A stretch of 54,418 nt of DNA from Frankia sp. RB7 (GCA_030403585.1 JAUEPE010000043.1:1-54418), one strand, 5' to 3'; positions 31,302 through 39,881 are shown, numbered from the stretch's first letter. The notes: generated from the letters alone by a model not told the origin. Program-made: numbers and translations.

Positions 31302-31615
31302 CTATTGCATGTCGTCGGAGTTGATGTCCTGCCGGCCGTGCATGACGCGGATAATCTCGATGCCATCGGGCAATAGGTCATAGAAGATCACGTAGTTACC
31401 GACGGCGAAGCTGCGCAGACCCGCACGTAACTCTCGCCGTTCGCGTCGGGCGAGAAGCTGCGCAGGCAGAGCGGATTCTCCAGAAGCAGTTCGAATATCT
31501 CCCCGATGCGCGCGACCTGCTTGTCGGCCGCCCGAACGCTGTCCGCCGCAATAAAATCCCAGATCGAATCGAGATCTTGGTCTGCTTGTGGAGCTTTGCG
31601 AAATCTATTCGCCAC
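31302..31615 (-). pseudogene. parE: ParE/RelE-type toxin, disrupted by a 17-bp insertion
   Basis: The frame from ATG 31615 reads ParE-like (RFRKAPQADQDLDSIWDFI; EIFELLLENPL), then loses similarity and stops at 31388. The missing C-terminal half continues in another frame (RRERRELRAGLRSFAVGNY; then VIFYDLLPDGIEIIRVMHG) and ends at 31302. Removing exactly 17 bp near 31451-31470 restores a continuous 98-residue ParE. The extra DNA contains GAAGCTGCGCAG (31454-31465), an exact copy of 31407-31418 within the same gene, which suggests a templated insertion. The truncated 75-residue product lacks the conserved C-terminal strands and is probably inactive. Confidence 0.75.
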
Positions 31616-31883
31616 GTTTGCGCGCGGCTAACCGTTGCCGTCCCCGCGCCTTGATGTCGGTCATCCACTCTTTGGGATCGACCTCTTCCATCGGCCCGCT
31701 GTCAAAGCCCTTCTGGATTTCCTCCCGTAGCGCCTCCAATTTGACCTTGCGCCGTTCTTCGCGCTCCTCGACGAGGCGCAGACCTTCGCGCATCACCTCG
31801 CTCGCGGTGGCGTAACGGCCGCTCTCGACCAGATTGTCTATCAGGTCTTCGAAATACTTGCCGATGCTGTAGCTGCTCGCCAT
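31605..31883 (-). CDS. parD: ParD-type antitoxin
   Basis: The 92-residue protein has the ParD/CC2985 ribbon-helix-helix pattern: SSYSIGKYFEDLIDNLVESG followed by RYATASEVMREGLRLVEERE. A charged helical tail follows that would wrap around ParE. It overlaps the toxin start by 11 bp. It appears intact although its partner toxin is broken, so it may survive as a simple autoregulator or an antidote to related toxins elsewhere. AT-rich repeats just upstream form its likely operator. Confidence 0.88.
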   Translation of the reverse strand: MASSYSIGKYFEDLIDNLVESGRYATASEVMREGLRLVEEREERRKVKLEALREEIQKGFDSGPMEEVDPKEWMTDIKARGRQRLAARKRGE

Positions 31884-31894
31884 TGGGAGGCTCC

Positions 31895-31922
31895 GATATC
31901 AGATAATGATATTTATTGATAT
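31895..31922. promoter_or_regulatory. AT-rich repeat cluster upstream of parD, probable operator
   Basis: GATATCA (31895-31901) is followed by TGATAT at 31907-31912 and 31917-31922; the last two are spaced 10 bp apart. The cluster is far more AT-rich than its surroundings and lies directly upstream of the parD start at 31883 on the minus strand. Confidence 0.45.
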
Positions 31923-32076
31923 TTGAGCGCCCCGCAAGGATCCGTCCGGCTTCCCAAACAACCCGGCCATTGGCCGACCCGGCGGCGCCGGCCGGGCCCC
32001 TGCCATACCCGCCCCGCCCTTCGCAAAAGCGGGATTTTCGTGCTAGGACACTGCCTTAGCAAAGGTTGAACTTCCC

Positions 32077-33372
32077 ATGGCCGCCCCCCTGAAAGCCGTT
32101 GACGGCAATGCCGATCTTCAGGCGCTGATGTCCGATCTCGCCACCCGTGCTCGCGCCGCCGCGCGCGTGCTGGCGCTAGTGCCGCCGGAGCAGAAGAACC
32201 GGGCGCTGGAAGCCATGGAGCGGGCGATCCGCAGCAATGCTGCAGCGATTCTCGCCGCCAATGCCGAGGACGTCGCCGAGGCGCGTGCGTCCGGCAATGC
32301 CACCTCCTCCTTCATCGACCGCCTGACGCTGACGCCGGCGCGTGTCGAAGGCATGGCCGAAGGCATCGCGGTCGTGCGCGGCATCGCCGATCCCGTCGGC
32401 ATCGTCACCGAGAGCTGGCAGCGGCCGAACGGCATGACCATCGAGCGCGTGCGCGTGCCGCTCGGTGTCGTCGGCGTGATTTTCGAGAGCCGGCCGAATG
32501 TCGCGGCCGATGCCGGCGTGCTCTGTTTGAAGTCCGGCAATGCCGTGATCCTGCGCGGCGGCTCCGACAGTTTCCGCTCCTGCCGCGCCATCCATGAATG
32601 CCTGGTGCAGGGCCTGCGCGAAGCCGGCCTGCCCGAAGCCGCGATCACGCTGGTGCCGACGCGCGACCGCGCGGCGGTCGGCATGATGCTGTCGGGCCTC
32701 CACGGCGCCGTCGACGTGATCGTGCCGCGCGGCGGCAAGAGCCTCGTCGCGCGCGTCGAGCAGGAAGCGCGCGTGCCCGTGTTCGCGCATCTCGAAGGCG
32801 TCAACCACGTCTACATCGACGGCAGCGCCGATCTCACCATGGCGAAGTCGATCGTCCTCAATGCCAAGATGCGCCGCACCGGCGTCTGTGGCGCGGCCGA
32901 AACGCTGTTGGTCGATCGCGCAGCGACCGCGAAGACCCTGAAGCCGCTGATCGAGATGCTGATCGAAGCCGGATGCGAAGTGCGCGGCGACGAGACGGTG
33001 CAAAAGGCGGACGGTCGCGTAAAGCCTGCGAGCGCAGACGATTGGGACACCGAATATCTCGACGCGATCATTGCAGCAAAGGTGGTCGACGGCGTCGACG
33101 GCGCGATCGCACACATCCAGGACCACGGCTCGCATCACACCGATGCGATCGTGAGCGAGAATGACGTCGCTGCGAAGAAATTCCTCAGCGAAGTCGATTC
33201 GGCGATCGTGCTGCACAACGCTTCGACGCAGTTCGCCGATGGCGGCGAGTTCGGCTTCGGCGCCGAGATCGGCATCGCCACCGGCCGCTTCCATGCTCGC
33301 GGTCCTGTTGGTGCCGAGCAGCTGACCAGCTTCAAATATCGCGTTCACGGCACAGGGCAGACGCGGCCGTAA
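32077..33372 (+). CDS. proA: Glutamate-5-semialdehyde dehydrogenase (gamma-glutamyl phosphate reductase)
   Basis: The 431-residue enzyme performs the NADPH-dependent second step of proline synthesis. Visible family features are IERVRVPLGVVGVIFESRPN, the nucleotide-binding region NAVILRGGSDSFRSC, the catalytic cysteine in RRTGVCGAAETLLVD, and the C-terminal ADGGEFGFGAEIGIATGRFH, all in the proper order. ATG 32077 starts the family N-terminus. It works with the product of proB, from which it is separated by the inserted parDE remnant. nadD follows after 23 bp. Confidence 0.97.
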   Translation: MAAPLKAVDGNADLQALMSDLATRARAAARVLALVPPEQKNRALEAMERAIRSNAAAILAANAEDVAEARASGNATSSFIDRLTLTPARVEGMAEGIAVVRGIADPVGIVTESWQRPNGMTIERVRVPLGVVGVIFESRPNVAADAGVLCLKSGNAVILRGGSDSFRSCRAIHECLVQGLREAGLPEAAITLVPTRDRAAVGMMLSGLHGAVDVIVPRGGKSLVARVEQEARVPVFAHLEGVNHVYIDGSADLTMAKSIVLNAKMRRTGVCGAAETLLVDRAATAKTLKPLIEMLIEAGCEVRGDETVQKADGRVKPASADDWDTEYLDAIIAAKVVDGVDGAIAHIQDHGSHHTDAIVSENDVAAKKFLSEVDSAIVLHNASTQFADGGEFGFGAEIGIATGRFHARGPVGAEQLTSFKYRVHGTGQTRP

Positions 33373-33395
33373 GGCATGGCGCGAGGCGTGGGGCA

Positions 33396-34040
33396 TTGAG
33401 TAACAATTTCGTCGCGCCGCGTTTCTTCGCGCAGGCCATCCCGCCCTACACGGAAGGCATGCGTATCGGCCTGCTCGGCGGCTCGTTCAATCCGCCGCAC
33501 CAGGCCCATCGCGCGATCAGCCAGTTCGCGCTGAAACGCCTTCAGCTCGATCGCGTGTGGTGGCTGGTGACGCCGGGCAATCCGCTGAAGGAGAACGGCA
33601 CGCTGCATGAGCTCGGCGAGCGCATGCAGGCGGCGCGCGACGTCGCCAACGATTCCAGGATCGAGGTGACCTGTCTCGAATCCGTCATTCGTACCCGCTA
33701 TACTATCGACACGATCAACATTTTGCGCCGCCGTCTCAGCGGCTTGCGCTTTGTCTGGATTATGGGCGCCGATAACCTCGCTCAATTCCATCGTTGGCAG
33801 CACTGGCGGCGCATCGCCGATCAGGTGCCGATCGCGGTCATCGATCGCCCGCCGCAGAGTTTTCGCGCCCTCGCCTCACCCGCTGCCCAGGCGCTGGCGC
33901 GCTATCGCCTGCCGGAGAATAAGGCAGCATTACTTGCGGATCAGCCGGCGCCGGCCTGGGTCTTCCTGACCGGATTGAAGCTCAACCTCTCCTCGACCCG
34001 GTTGCGGAACCCGGACGGGAGCTGGAAAGGTACGAAGTGA
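33396..34040 (+). CDS. nadD: Nicotinate-nucleotide adenylyltransferase
   Basis: The 214-residue enzyme makes deamido-NAD from nicotinate mononucleotide and ATP. The nucleotidyltransferase motif GLLGGSFNPPHQAHR lies near residue 24, followed by VWWLVTPGNPLK, FVWIMGADNLAQFHRWQHW and the ATP-binding LKLNLSSTRLR near the end. TTG 33396 gives a 21-residue N-terminal extension before the conserved core; ATG 33459 directly before RIGLLGG is an alternative. It sits in the conserved series proA-nadD-rsfS-rlmH. Confidence 0.95.
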   Translation: MSNNFVAPRFFAQAIPPYTEGMRIGLLGGSFNPPHQAHRAISQFALKRLQLDRVWWLVTPGNPLKENGTLHELGERMQAARDVANDSRIEVTCLESVIRTRYTIDTINILRRRLSGLRFVWIMGADNLAQFHRWQHWRRIADQVPIAVIDRPPQSFRALASPAAQALARYRLPENKAALLADQPAPAWVFLTGLKLNLSSTRLRNPDGSWKGTK

Positions 34041-34113
34041 GACAGAGTGTGCGGATTGTGGGGCTCTCTGGCATATTGAAACCCTTAACCCCACATGATG
34101 TAGTGTAACCGGT

Positions 34114-34133
34114 GAGGGTCGGATTCGACCCTC
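34114..34133 (+). promoter_or_regulatory. Stable hairpin in the nadD-rsfS gap
   Basis: GAGGGTCG (34114-34121) and CGACCCTC (34126-34133) form a perfect 8-bp stem with loop GATT, about 40 bp before the rsfS start. No T-run follows, so it is not a plain terminator; it could stabilise or process the transcript. Confidence 0.4.
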
Positions 34134-34172
34134 GCGATACAGTGAAAGGAATGGTCCCTGGCCACGTCTGTA

Positions 34173-34604
34173 TTGTCCAAGTCTGCTAAACCTGTTTTAC
34201 CCAAGGCGACGAAACCGACGCGTAAAACATCGACCAAAACTGCGGCCTTGAAGGCGCAACCCGACGCCGACAAGACGCTGAGCCTGATCCTCTCCCGCCT
34301 CGACGACATGAAGGCGGAAGAGACGGTCACCATCGACCTTCGCGGCAAATCGGCATACTCCGACTACATGATCGTCACCACCGGCCGCGTGAACCGGCAC
34401 GTTGGCGCGATCGCGGAGAACGTCGCCAAGAGCCTCAAGGAAAACGGCATCAAGAACATCCATGTCGAGGGCTTGCCCAATTGCGACTGGGTGCTGATCG
34501 ATTCCGGCGACGTGATCGTGCACGTGTTCCGACCCGAAGTCCGCGAATTCTACAATCTCGAGCGATTGTACACGCAGGGCCCAGGGGCGGCGAAGGCGAT
34601 CTAG
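34173..34604 (+). CDS. rsfS: Ribosomal silencing factor RsfS
   Basis: The 143-residue protein carries the RsfS/DUF143 core: LDDMKAEETVTIDLRGKSAY, SDYMIVTTGRVNRHVGAIAE, and NCDWVLIDSGDVIVHVFRPE with VREFYNLERLY. RsfS binds L14 on the 50S subunit and blocks subunit joining during starvation. The first 40 residues are basic and poorly conserved. TTG 34173 is used, but the AAAGGA at 34145-34150 suggests translation may begin at an in-frame CTG at 34158. It lies between nadD and rlmH. Confidence 0.96.
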   Translation: MSKSAKPVLPKATKPTRKTSTKTAALKAQPDADKTLSLILSRLDDMKAEETVTIDLRGKSAYSDYMIVTTGRVNRHVGAIAENVAKSLKENGIKNIHVEGLPNCDWVLIDSGDVIVHVFRPEVREFYNLERLYTQGPGAAKAI

Positions 34605-34709
34605 GCGCGATCTTAGAGGCTACTGGCCGATTTCGAATCGGCTGACGCGCATGCTAGCGTCGTGCGCGCGCGGACTGCGCGCGGTCTGGAAACGCGGCCC
34701 TGAAACCTC

Positions 34710-35192
34710 ATGCGTGTTGCTGTCATTGCGGTGGGCCGGCTGAAGCAGGGCCCCGAACGGGAGCTTGCAGACCGCTATTCCGAGCGGTTCGACGAGGCCG
34801 GCCGCAAGCTCGGATTCCGCGAACTCACCATCCACGAAATCCCCGAGAGCCGTGCGCGCGACACCGCAACGCGAATGACCGAGGAGGCCGCGGCGATTGC
34901 CGCGCATATTCCCGAAAAATCGATCCTGGTGGCGATGGACGAGCGCGGACAAAACCTCGATTCCACCGTATTCGCACGGAATCTCGGGCGCTGGCGCGAC
35001 GAGGGCGCCGGTCATACTATCTTCGTGATCGGAGGGGCGGACGGACTTTCGCCCGAATTGCGCCGTAAGGCCAAGCTCGCGATCGCGTTCGGCTCTGCGA
35101 CCTGGCCGCATCAAATGGTCCGCGTCATGCTTCTGGAACAGCTGTATCGGGCCGCCACCATTTTGGCCGGCCACCCCTATCACCGCGCGTGA
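34710..35192 (+). CDS. rlmH: 23S rRNA (pseudouridine1915-N3)-methyltransferase RlmH
   Basis: The 160-residue SPOUT-fold enzyme methylates the pseudouridine in helix 69 of 23S rRNA with S-adenosylmethionine. Family motifs are MRVAVIAVGRLKQGPERELA, the SAM-knot region TIFVIGGADGLSPELRRKA, and the C-terminal TWPHQMVRVMLLEQLYRA followed by GHPYHR. Length and start are standard. It is the usual neighbour of rsfS. Confidence 0.97.
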   Translation: MRVAVIAVGRLKQGPERELADRYSERFDEAGRKLGFRELTIHEIPESRARDTATRMTEEAAAIAAHIPEKSILVAMDERGQNLDSTVFARNLGRWRDEGAGHTIFVIGGADGLSPELRRKAKLAIAFGSATWPHQMVRVMLLEQLYRAATILAGHPYHRA

Positions 35193-35223
35193 TTCGCGCG
35201 ACAACGAGCACCTTGACGACGAG

Positions 35224-36597
35224 ATGCGAGCGCCGATTCTCAAACTGTTGCTGATTGCAAGCTGCGCCGGCGCAAGCCTCTTCGCTGAAGAAAGCCTCTT
35301 GGCTGAAGAAAGCCTCGCGCAAGCTCAGACCATAACGCCGGCGCCACAGACCGCGGCCATCTCGCCCGACGCCATCAAGCAGCGCGAGCAAGAGCTGGAA
35401 GCCGCGCGCGCAAGCAAGAAGAGCGCGGAGGAGGCGCAGGCCAAGCTGAAGGCCGAGATCTCCTCGCTCGGCCAGGACCGCACCCAGCTCAATCAGCAAT
35501 TGATCGATACTGCCGCCAATGTCCGAACCGTCGAGACCAAGATCGACGAGGCCGAGGCGCGGCTGAGGACGCTGAACGGCCGCGAGCAGGCGGCGCGCAC
35601 CTCGCTCGATTCGCGCCGCGCCGACATCGTCGAGGTGCTGGCGGCCCTGCAGCGCGCCGGACGGCGCACCCCGCCGGCGCTGCTGGTGCGGCCCGAAGAT
35701 GCGCTGCAATCGCTACGCACAGCGATGCTGCTCGGCGCCGTCGTGCCGGAATTGCGCGGCCGCGCCGAGAAGATCGCGGGCGAGCTCGGCGAACTCGTCA
35801 CCTTGCGCAAGAGCATCGCCGCCGAGCGCGACCAGCTCGCCGCCGACCGCGACAAGGTCCGCAGCGACCAGACCCGGCTCACCGCCCTGGTCGACGAGCG
35901 GCAGCGCCAGCAGTCCTCGCGTGAAAAGGACCTCGACGCCGAGAATTCGCGCGCCATCACGCTGTCGAAGCAGGTCGGCGATCTCCAGGGGCTGATCGCC
36001 AAGATGGAGCAGGACCTGCAAAGCGCGGCCAAGGCAGCCGAAAAGGCGGCCGAGGCCGCAAAGCAGGCCGAGGCCAAGGAGGCCAAGGCAGCAGCGGCAA
36101 ACGCCAAACCCGGCCCGGCCACATTCAAGGACCGCTCCCGGACCAGCCCGGCCATCCTGTTCGCCTCGGCCAGGGGGCTCCTGCCGTTGCCGGTTAACGG
36201 TAACAAGATCAGGGACTTTGGCGGTTCCGACGGGGTCGGCGGGGTCCAGAAGGGCATTTCGCTGGCAACCAGGCCCGGTTCGCAGGTCACGACGCCGTGC
36301 GACGGCTGGGTGGTCTATGCCGGCCCGTTCCGCAGCTATGGACAACTCTTGATCCTCAATGCCGGGGGCGGGTATCATGTCCTGATCGCCGGGATGGAGC
36401 GCATTTCGGTAAACATCGGACAGTTTGTGCTCACGGGGGAGCCGGTCGCGTCCATGGGGTCGACATCTCAAGTCGCCTCCATTCTCGCCACCAACGCGAG
36501 TCAACCTGTGCTGTATGTCGAGTTCCGCAAAGACGGCACTCCAATCGATCCAGGCCCATGGTGGGCCGCAAATGAAGGCGAGAAGGTTCGCGGATGA
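35224..36597 (+). CDS. envC: EnvC-type murein hydrolase activator with degenerate LytM domain
   Basis: The 457-residue protein has a signal peptide (APILKLLLIASCAGASLFA), a long coiled coil (about 40-270, rich in Glu/Ala/Lys) and a C-terminal M23/LytM-like domain (about 320-455). The zinc ligands of active M23 peptidases are not preserved: the H-x-G-I-D region reads QKGISLA and the final HxH region reads LYVEFRKDG. It should therefore act as a periplasmic activator of amidases, as EnvC does, rather than as an enzyme. An 18-bp tandem duplication at the signal-peptide junction encodes AEESLL-AEESLA. It overlaps ctpA by four bases, and the pair is a conserved operon. Confidence 0.88.
   Translation: MRAPILKLLLIASCAGASLFAEESLLAEESLAQAQTITPAPQTAAISPDAIKQREQELEAARASKKSAEEAQAKLKAEISSLGQDRTQLNQQLIDTAANVRTVETKIDEAEARLRTLNGREQAARTSLDSRRADIVEVLAALQRAGRRTPPALLVRPEDALQSLRTAMLLGAVVPELRGRAEKIAGELGELVTLRKSIAAERDQLAADRDKVRSDQTRLTALVDERQRQQSSREKDLDAENSRAITLSKQVGDLQGLIAKMEQDLQSAAKAAEKAAEAAKQAEAKEAKAAAANAKPGPATFKDRSRTSPAILFASARGLLPLPVNGNKIRDFGGSDGVGGVQKGISLATRPGSQVTTPCDGWVVYAGPFRSYGQLLILNAGGGYHVLIAGMERISVNIGQFVLTGEPVASMGSTSQVASILATNASQPVLYVEFRKDGTPIDPGPWWAANEGEKVRG
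35284..35319 (+). repeat. 18-bp in-frame tandem duplication in envC
   Basis: GCTGAAGAAAGCCTC occurs at 35284-35298 and again at 35302-35316, unit length 18 bp, doubling six residues around the predicted signal-peptide cleavage site. Confidence 0.85.
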
Positions 36598-37952
36598 TGC
36601 GCAAGACTTCAGTTATCCTCCTCAGCGCGGCCACCGGTGCGGCGCTGACGCTGTTCGTGACCCAGCCGCGCGCGGTGTTCATGGGCTCCAGCGCGCGAGC
36701 TGCAACCGCTGACACCTATCGCCAGCTCAATCTGTTCGGCGACGTCTTCGAGCGCGTGCGCTCCGACTATGTCGAGAAGCCCGACGACACCAAGCTGATC
36801 GAATCCGCCATCAGCGGCATGCTCTCCGGTCTCGATCCGCATTCGAGCTACATGGACGCCAAGAGCTTCCGCGACATGCAGGTGCAGACCCGCGGCGAGT
36901 TCGGCGGCCTCGGCATCGAGGTCACTATGGAAGACGGCCTGATCAAGGTGGTCTCGCCGATCGACGATACGCCCGCCTCGCGCGCCGGCGTCATGGCCAA
37001 CGACATCATCACCAATCTCGACGACGAAGCGGTGCAGGGCCTGACCCTGAATCAAGCGGTCGAGAAAATGCGCGGCCCCGTCAACACCAAGATCAAGCTC
37101 AAGATCATCCGCAAGGGCCAGGACAATCCGATCGACGTCACGCTGGTGCGCGACAACATCCGCGTCCGTTCGGTGCGCGCGCGCGTCGAGGCTGACGACA
37201 TCGCCTATATCCGCATCACCACGTTCAACGAGCAGACCACCGAAGGCCTGAAGAAGGAGGTCGCCAACCTCTCGAGCCAGATCGGCGACAAGCTCAAGGG
37301 CTACGTCATCGACCTCCGCAACAATCCGGGCGGCCTGCTCGAGGAGGCCGTCACCGTCTCCGATTCGTTCCTGGAGAAGGGCGAGATCGTGTCGACTCGC
37401 GGCCGCAACGCCGAAGAGACCCAGCGCCGCACTGCGCATGCGGGCGACCTCACCAAGGGCAAGCCGGTCATCGTGCTCGTCAACGGCGGCTCGGCCTCGG
37501 CGTCGGAAATCGTCGCCGGCGCGCTGCAGGACCACAAGCGCGCGACCATCGTCGGCACGCGCTCGTTCGGCAAGGGCTCGGTGCAGACCATCATCCCGCT
37601 CGGCTCGGGCAACGGCGCGCTGCGTCTCACCACCGCGCGCTACTACACGCCGTCGGGCAAGTCGATCCAGGCCAAGGGCATCGTGCCCGACATCGAAGTG
37701 CTGCAGGACGTGCCGGACGAGCTGAAGTCGCGCACCGACACCAAGGGCGAGGCTTCGCTGCGCGGCCATCTCAAGAACGACGGCGACGAGAAGACCGGCT
37801 CGCAATCCTACGTTCCGCCGGATGCCAAGGACGACAAGGCGCTCAAGCTCGCCGACGATTTGCTCCACGGCATCAAGAACAGCGCCAACGCGGCGCCGAC
37901 GCCGGGCACCACCGACAAGGCCACAGCCGATAAGCCCAAGGCCGCCAACTAA
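36594..37952 (+). CDS. ctpA: Carboxyl-terminal processing protease (S41 family)
   Basis: The 452-residue protease has an N-terminal signal/anchor (VILLSAATGAALTLFVTQ), then the S41 N-terminal helix region, and a PDZ domain (about 90-175) with GEFGGLGIEVTMEDGLIKVV. The catalytic core carries VIDLRNNPGGLLEEAV, the nucleophile Ser in VNGGSASASEIVAGAL and the general-base Lys in RSFGKGSVQT. It acts in the periplasm on C-termini of target proteins. The tail is Asp/Lys/Ala-rich. Translation is coupled to envC through an ATGA overlap, and a strong terminator follows. Confidence 0.97.
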   Translation: MMRKTSVILLSAATGAALTLFVTQPRAVFMGSSARAATADTYRQLNLFGDVFERVRSDYVEKPDDTKLIESAISGMLSGLDPHSSYMDAKSFRDMQVQTRGEFGGLGIEVTMEDGLIKVVSPIDDTPASRAGVMANDIITNLDDEAVQGLTLNQAVEKMRGPVNTKIKLKIIRKGQDNPIDVTLVRDNIRVRSVRARVEADDIAYIRITTFNEQTTEGLKKEVANLSSQIGDKLKGYVIDLRNNPGGLLEEAVTVSDSFLEKGEIVSTRGRNAEETQRRTAHAGDLTKGKPVIVLVNGGSASASEIVAGALQDHKRATIVGTRSFGKGSVQTIIPLGSGNGALRLTTARYYTPSGKSIQAKGIVPDIEVLQDVPDELKSRTDTKGEASLRGHLKNDGDEKTGSQSYVPPDAKDDKALKLADDLLHGIKNSANAAPTPGTTDKATADKPKAAN

Positions 37953-37976
37953 GCCCAGCCTTCGGCAATCTATTGA

Positions 37977-38005
37977 AAAGGGCGGCTCCAGGAGCCGCCC
38001 TTTTT
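37977..38005 (+). terminator. Strong intrinsic terminator after ctpA
   Basis: AAAAGGGCGGCTCC and its complement GGAGCCGCCCTTTTT form a long GC-rich stem with a minimal loop, directly followed by T residues, 25 bp after the ctpA stop codon. Confidence 0.92.
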
Positions 38006-38094
38006 GCTTGGAACTCCGCACCCCCCGGCCTATCCCGGCCTGCCGCCGCTTGACCTCGGCGTGGTATCTTCGGTGGAGTGATTCGGGATCTGGC

Positions 38095-39312
38095 ATGACT
38101 GAAACGGCCGATGATCTGAGCGCCCCGCTCGGACAGGACAAGCCGCGCCGGAAACGGCGGCTGCGGCTGCCGTTCACGGCCATGCAGGCGCTGGCCGTGA
38201 TGCTCGGCCTGTTCCTGGTCGCCTTTGCCGGCTTCGCCATCTTCAACAAAGACCCGTTCGGCGGCGAGCCGATGGCGCGGATGGCGATCCGCGATCCCAA
38301 GGCCTCTGATGGGAAGCCCGCGGCGGAGGCGGCCGGCCATGGTCAGGAGAGCAAGCAAGCCACCAAGGAGGCGCCGAAAGAGGCTGCCGCCAGTGAGCAC
38401 AAGACCGTCACCATGATCGACGGCTCGACCGGCGCGCGCCACGACGTGGTGATCGGCGCAGGCGAGGCCGCCGACAAGGGTGAGGCGGCGTCCGCAGCAC
38501 CCGCCGTCATGGCCGGGATCGATCCAAAACTGCTGGAGAAATCCCGCTACGGCATGATCCCCACGGTCTCGGGCGATCTCAAGCCGTTCAACGTCTACGC
38601 AGCCGAGGCCGACCGCGCCAAGGCCGCGAAAATGCCTGTCGTGGCGATCGTGATCGGCGGCCTCGGCGTCGGCGCCGCCAAGACCACCGATGCGATCATG
38701 AAGCTGCCGGGCGCGGTGACACTGGCCTTCACGCCCTACGGCGCCGACCCCGGCAAGCTCGCCGAGCGCGCCCGCGCCCAGCGCCACGAGATCTTCCTCC
38801 AGATCCCGATGGAGCCCTACGACTTCCCGGACAACGATCCCGGCCCGCAGACGCTCTTGACCTCGCTGACCGCCGACCAGAACACTGACCGCCTGTACTG
38901 GCATCTCAGCCGGATGCAGGGCTATGCCGGCATCGCCAATTTCATGGGCGCCCGCTTCGTGGCGACCGAGCCGGCGATGCAGCCGATCATCCGCGAGGCC
39001 TCCAAGCGCGGGCTCGGCTTCTTCGACGACGGCACCTCGCCCCGCAGTATCGCGCCGCAGGCCGCGGGAAGCTTCGCCGTGCCGTTCGGCAAGGGCGACA
39101 TCGCGCTCGACGCGGTGCCGACGCCGAACGAGATCGACCGCGCCCTGAACAAGCTGGAATCGGTGGCGAGGGAACGCGGCGTTGCCGTCGGCACCGCCTC
39201 GGCCCTGCCCGTCTCGATCGAGCGGGTCGGCGCCTGGATCAAGACATTGAGCGACCGAGGTATCCTTTTGGTGCCATTGACAACCGCGATGCTGAAATCA
39301 AAATCCAGCTAA
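38095..39312 (+). CDS. Divergent polysaccharide deacetylase (YibQ-like)
   Basis: The 405-residue protein has a cytoplasmic N-terminus (RRKRRLRLPFTAM), one membrane segment (AVMLGLFLVAFAGFAIF), a Lys/Ala/Glu-rich linker, and from about residue 180 the divergent deacetylase domain. The domain shows VVAIVIGGLGVGAAKT, LAFTPYGADP, EIFLQIPMEPYDFPDNDPGP and GFFDDGTSPRSIA. These match the YibQ/DUF610 family that is regularly found beside envC and ctpA. The periplasmic domain probably acts on cell-wall polysaccharide, but enzymatic activity is not firmly established for the family. rppH follows after 65 bp, and the ctpA terminator lies upstream. Confidence 0.9.
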   Translation: MTETADDLSAPLGQDKPRRKRRLRLPFTAMQALAVMLGLFLVAFAGFAIFNKDPFGGEPMARMAIRDPKASDGKPAAEAAGHGQESKQATKEAPKEAAASEHKTVTMIDGSTGARHDVVIGAGEAADKGEAASAAPAVMAGIDPKLLEKSRYGMIPTVSGDLKPFNVYAAEADRAKAAKMPVVAIVIGGLGVGAAKTTDAIMKLPGAVTLAFTPYGADPGKLAERARAQRHEIFLQIPMEPYDFPDNDPGPQTLLTSLTADQNTDRLYWHLSRMQGYAGIANFMGARFVATEPAMQPIIREASKRGLGFFDDGTSPRSIAPQAAGSFAVPFGKGDIALDAVPTPNEIDRALNKLESVARERGVAVGTASALPVSIERVGAWIKTLSDRGILLVPLTTAMLKSKSS

Positions 39313-39377
39313 ATCAAAGAATTGGTACGGCACGGGCCCCCACAGCCCTGCCGGCAGTACGCGAGGGGTTTGGCGGC

Positions 39378-39881
39378 ATGGCGCGTTATGAGGATCTGCC
39401 CTACCGAACCTGCGTCGGTGTGATGCTGATCAATGCGAAGGGCCTGGTGTTCATCGGTCGTCGTGCCGGCGGTATCGAGCATGTCGACGACAGCCATGTC
39501 TGGCAGATGCCGCAGGGCGGCGTCGATCCGGGCGAGGACAATTGGGACGCCGCGAAACGCGAGCTCTACGAGGAGACCAGCGTGCGCTCGATCGAGCGGC
39601 TCGGCGAGGTTCCGGACTGGCTGATCTACGACATCCCGCGCACGGTCGCCGGGCGCGCCTGGAAGGGCCGCTACCGCGGCCAGCGCCAAAAGTGGTTCGC
39701 GATGCGCTTCACCGGCAAGGACAGCGAGATCAACGTCGAGAAGCCCGGCGGCGGCCACAAGGCCGAATTCGTCAGCTGGCGCTGGGAACCGATGAAGAAC
39801 CTGACCGAGCTGATCATCCCGTTCAAGCGTCCGGTCTATGAGCGCGTGGTGAAGGAATTTTCCGCGCTCGCGGATGACTAA
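39378..39881 (+). CDS. rppH: RNA pyrophosphohydrolase (Nudix)
   Basis: The 167-residue protein contains the Nudix box GGVDPGEDNWDAAKRELYEE with following TSV, matching GX5EX7REUXEEXGU, and the RppH features RYEDLPYRTCVGVMLINAKG, WQMPQGGVD and RGQRQKWFAMRFTG. RppH removes pyrophosphate from 5'-triphosphate RNA and triggers decay. ATG 39378 is the family start. It is followed 63 bp later by a second RppH-like gene with about half of its residues identical by eye, so the two arose by tandem duplication. Confidence 0.92.
   Translation: MARYEDLPYRTCVGVMLINAKGLVFIGRRAGGIEHVDDSHVWQMPQGGVDPGEDNWDAAKRELYEETSVRSIERLGEVPDWLIYDIPRTVAGRAWKGRYRGQRQKWFAMRFTGKDSEINVEKPGGGHKAEFVSWRWEPMKNLTELIIPFKRPVYERVVKEFSALADD

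Noticed and set aside
36609..38300. 563-codon minus-strand frame opposite ctpA
   Set aside because: It is an antisense shadow of a high-GC gene; its composition (Asp/Leu/Arg/Val-rich) is typical of such shadows and ctpA is certain.
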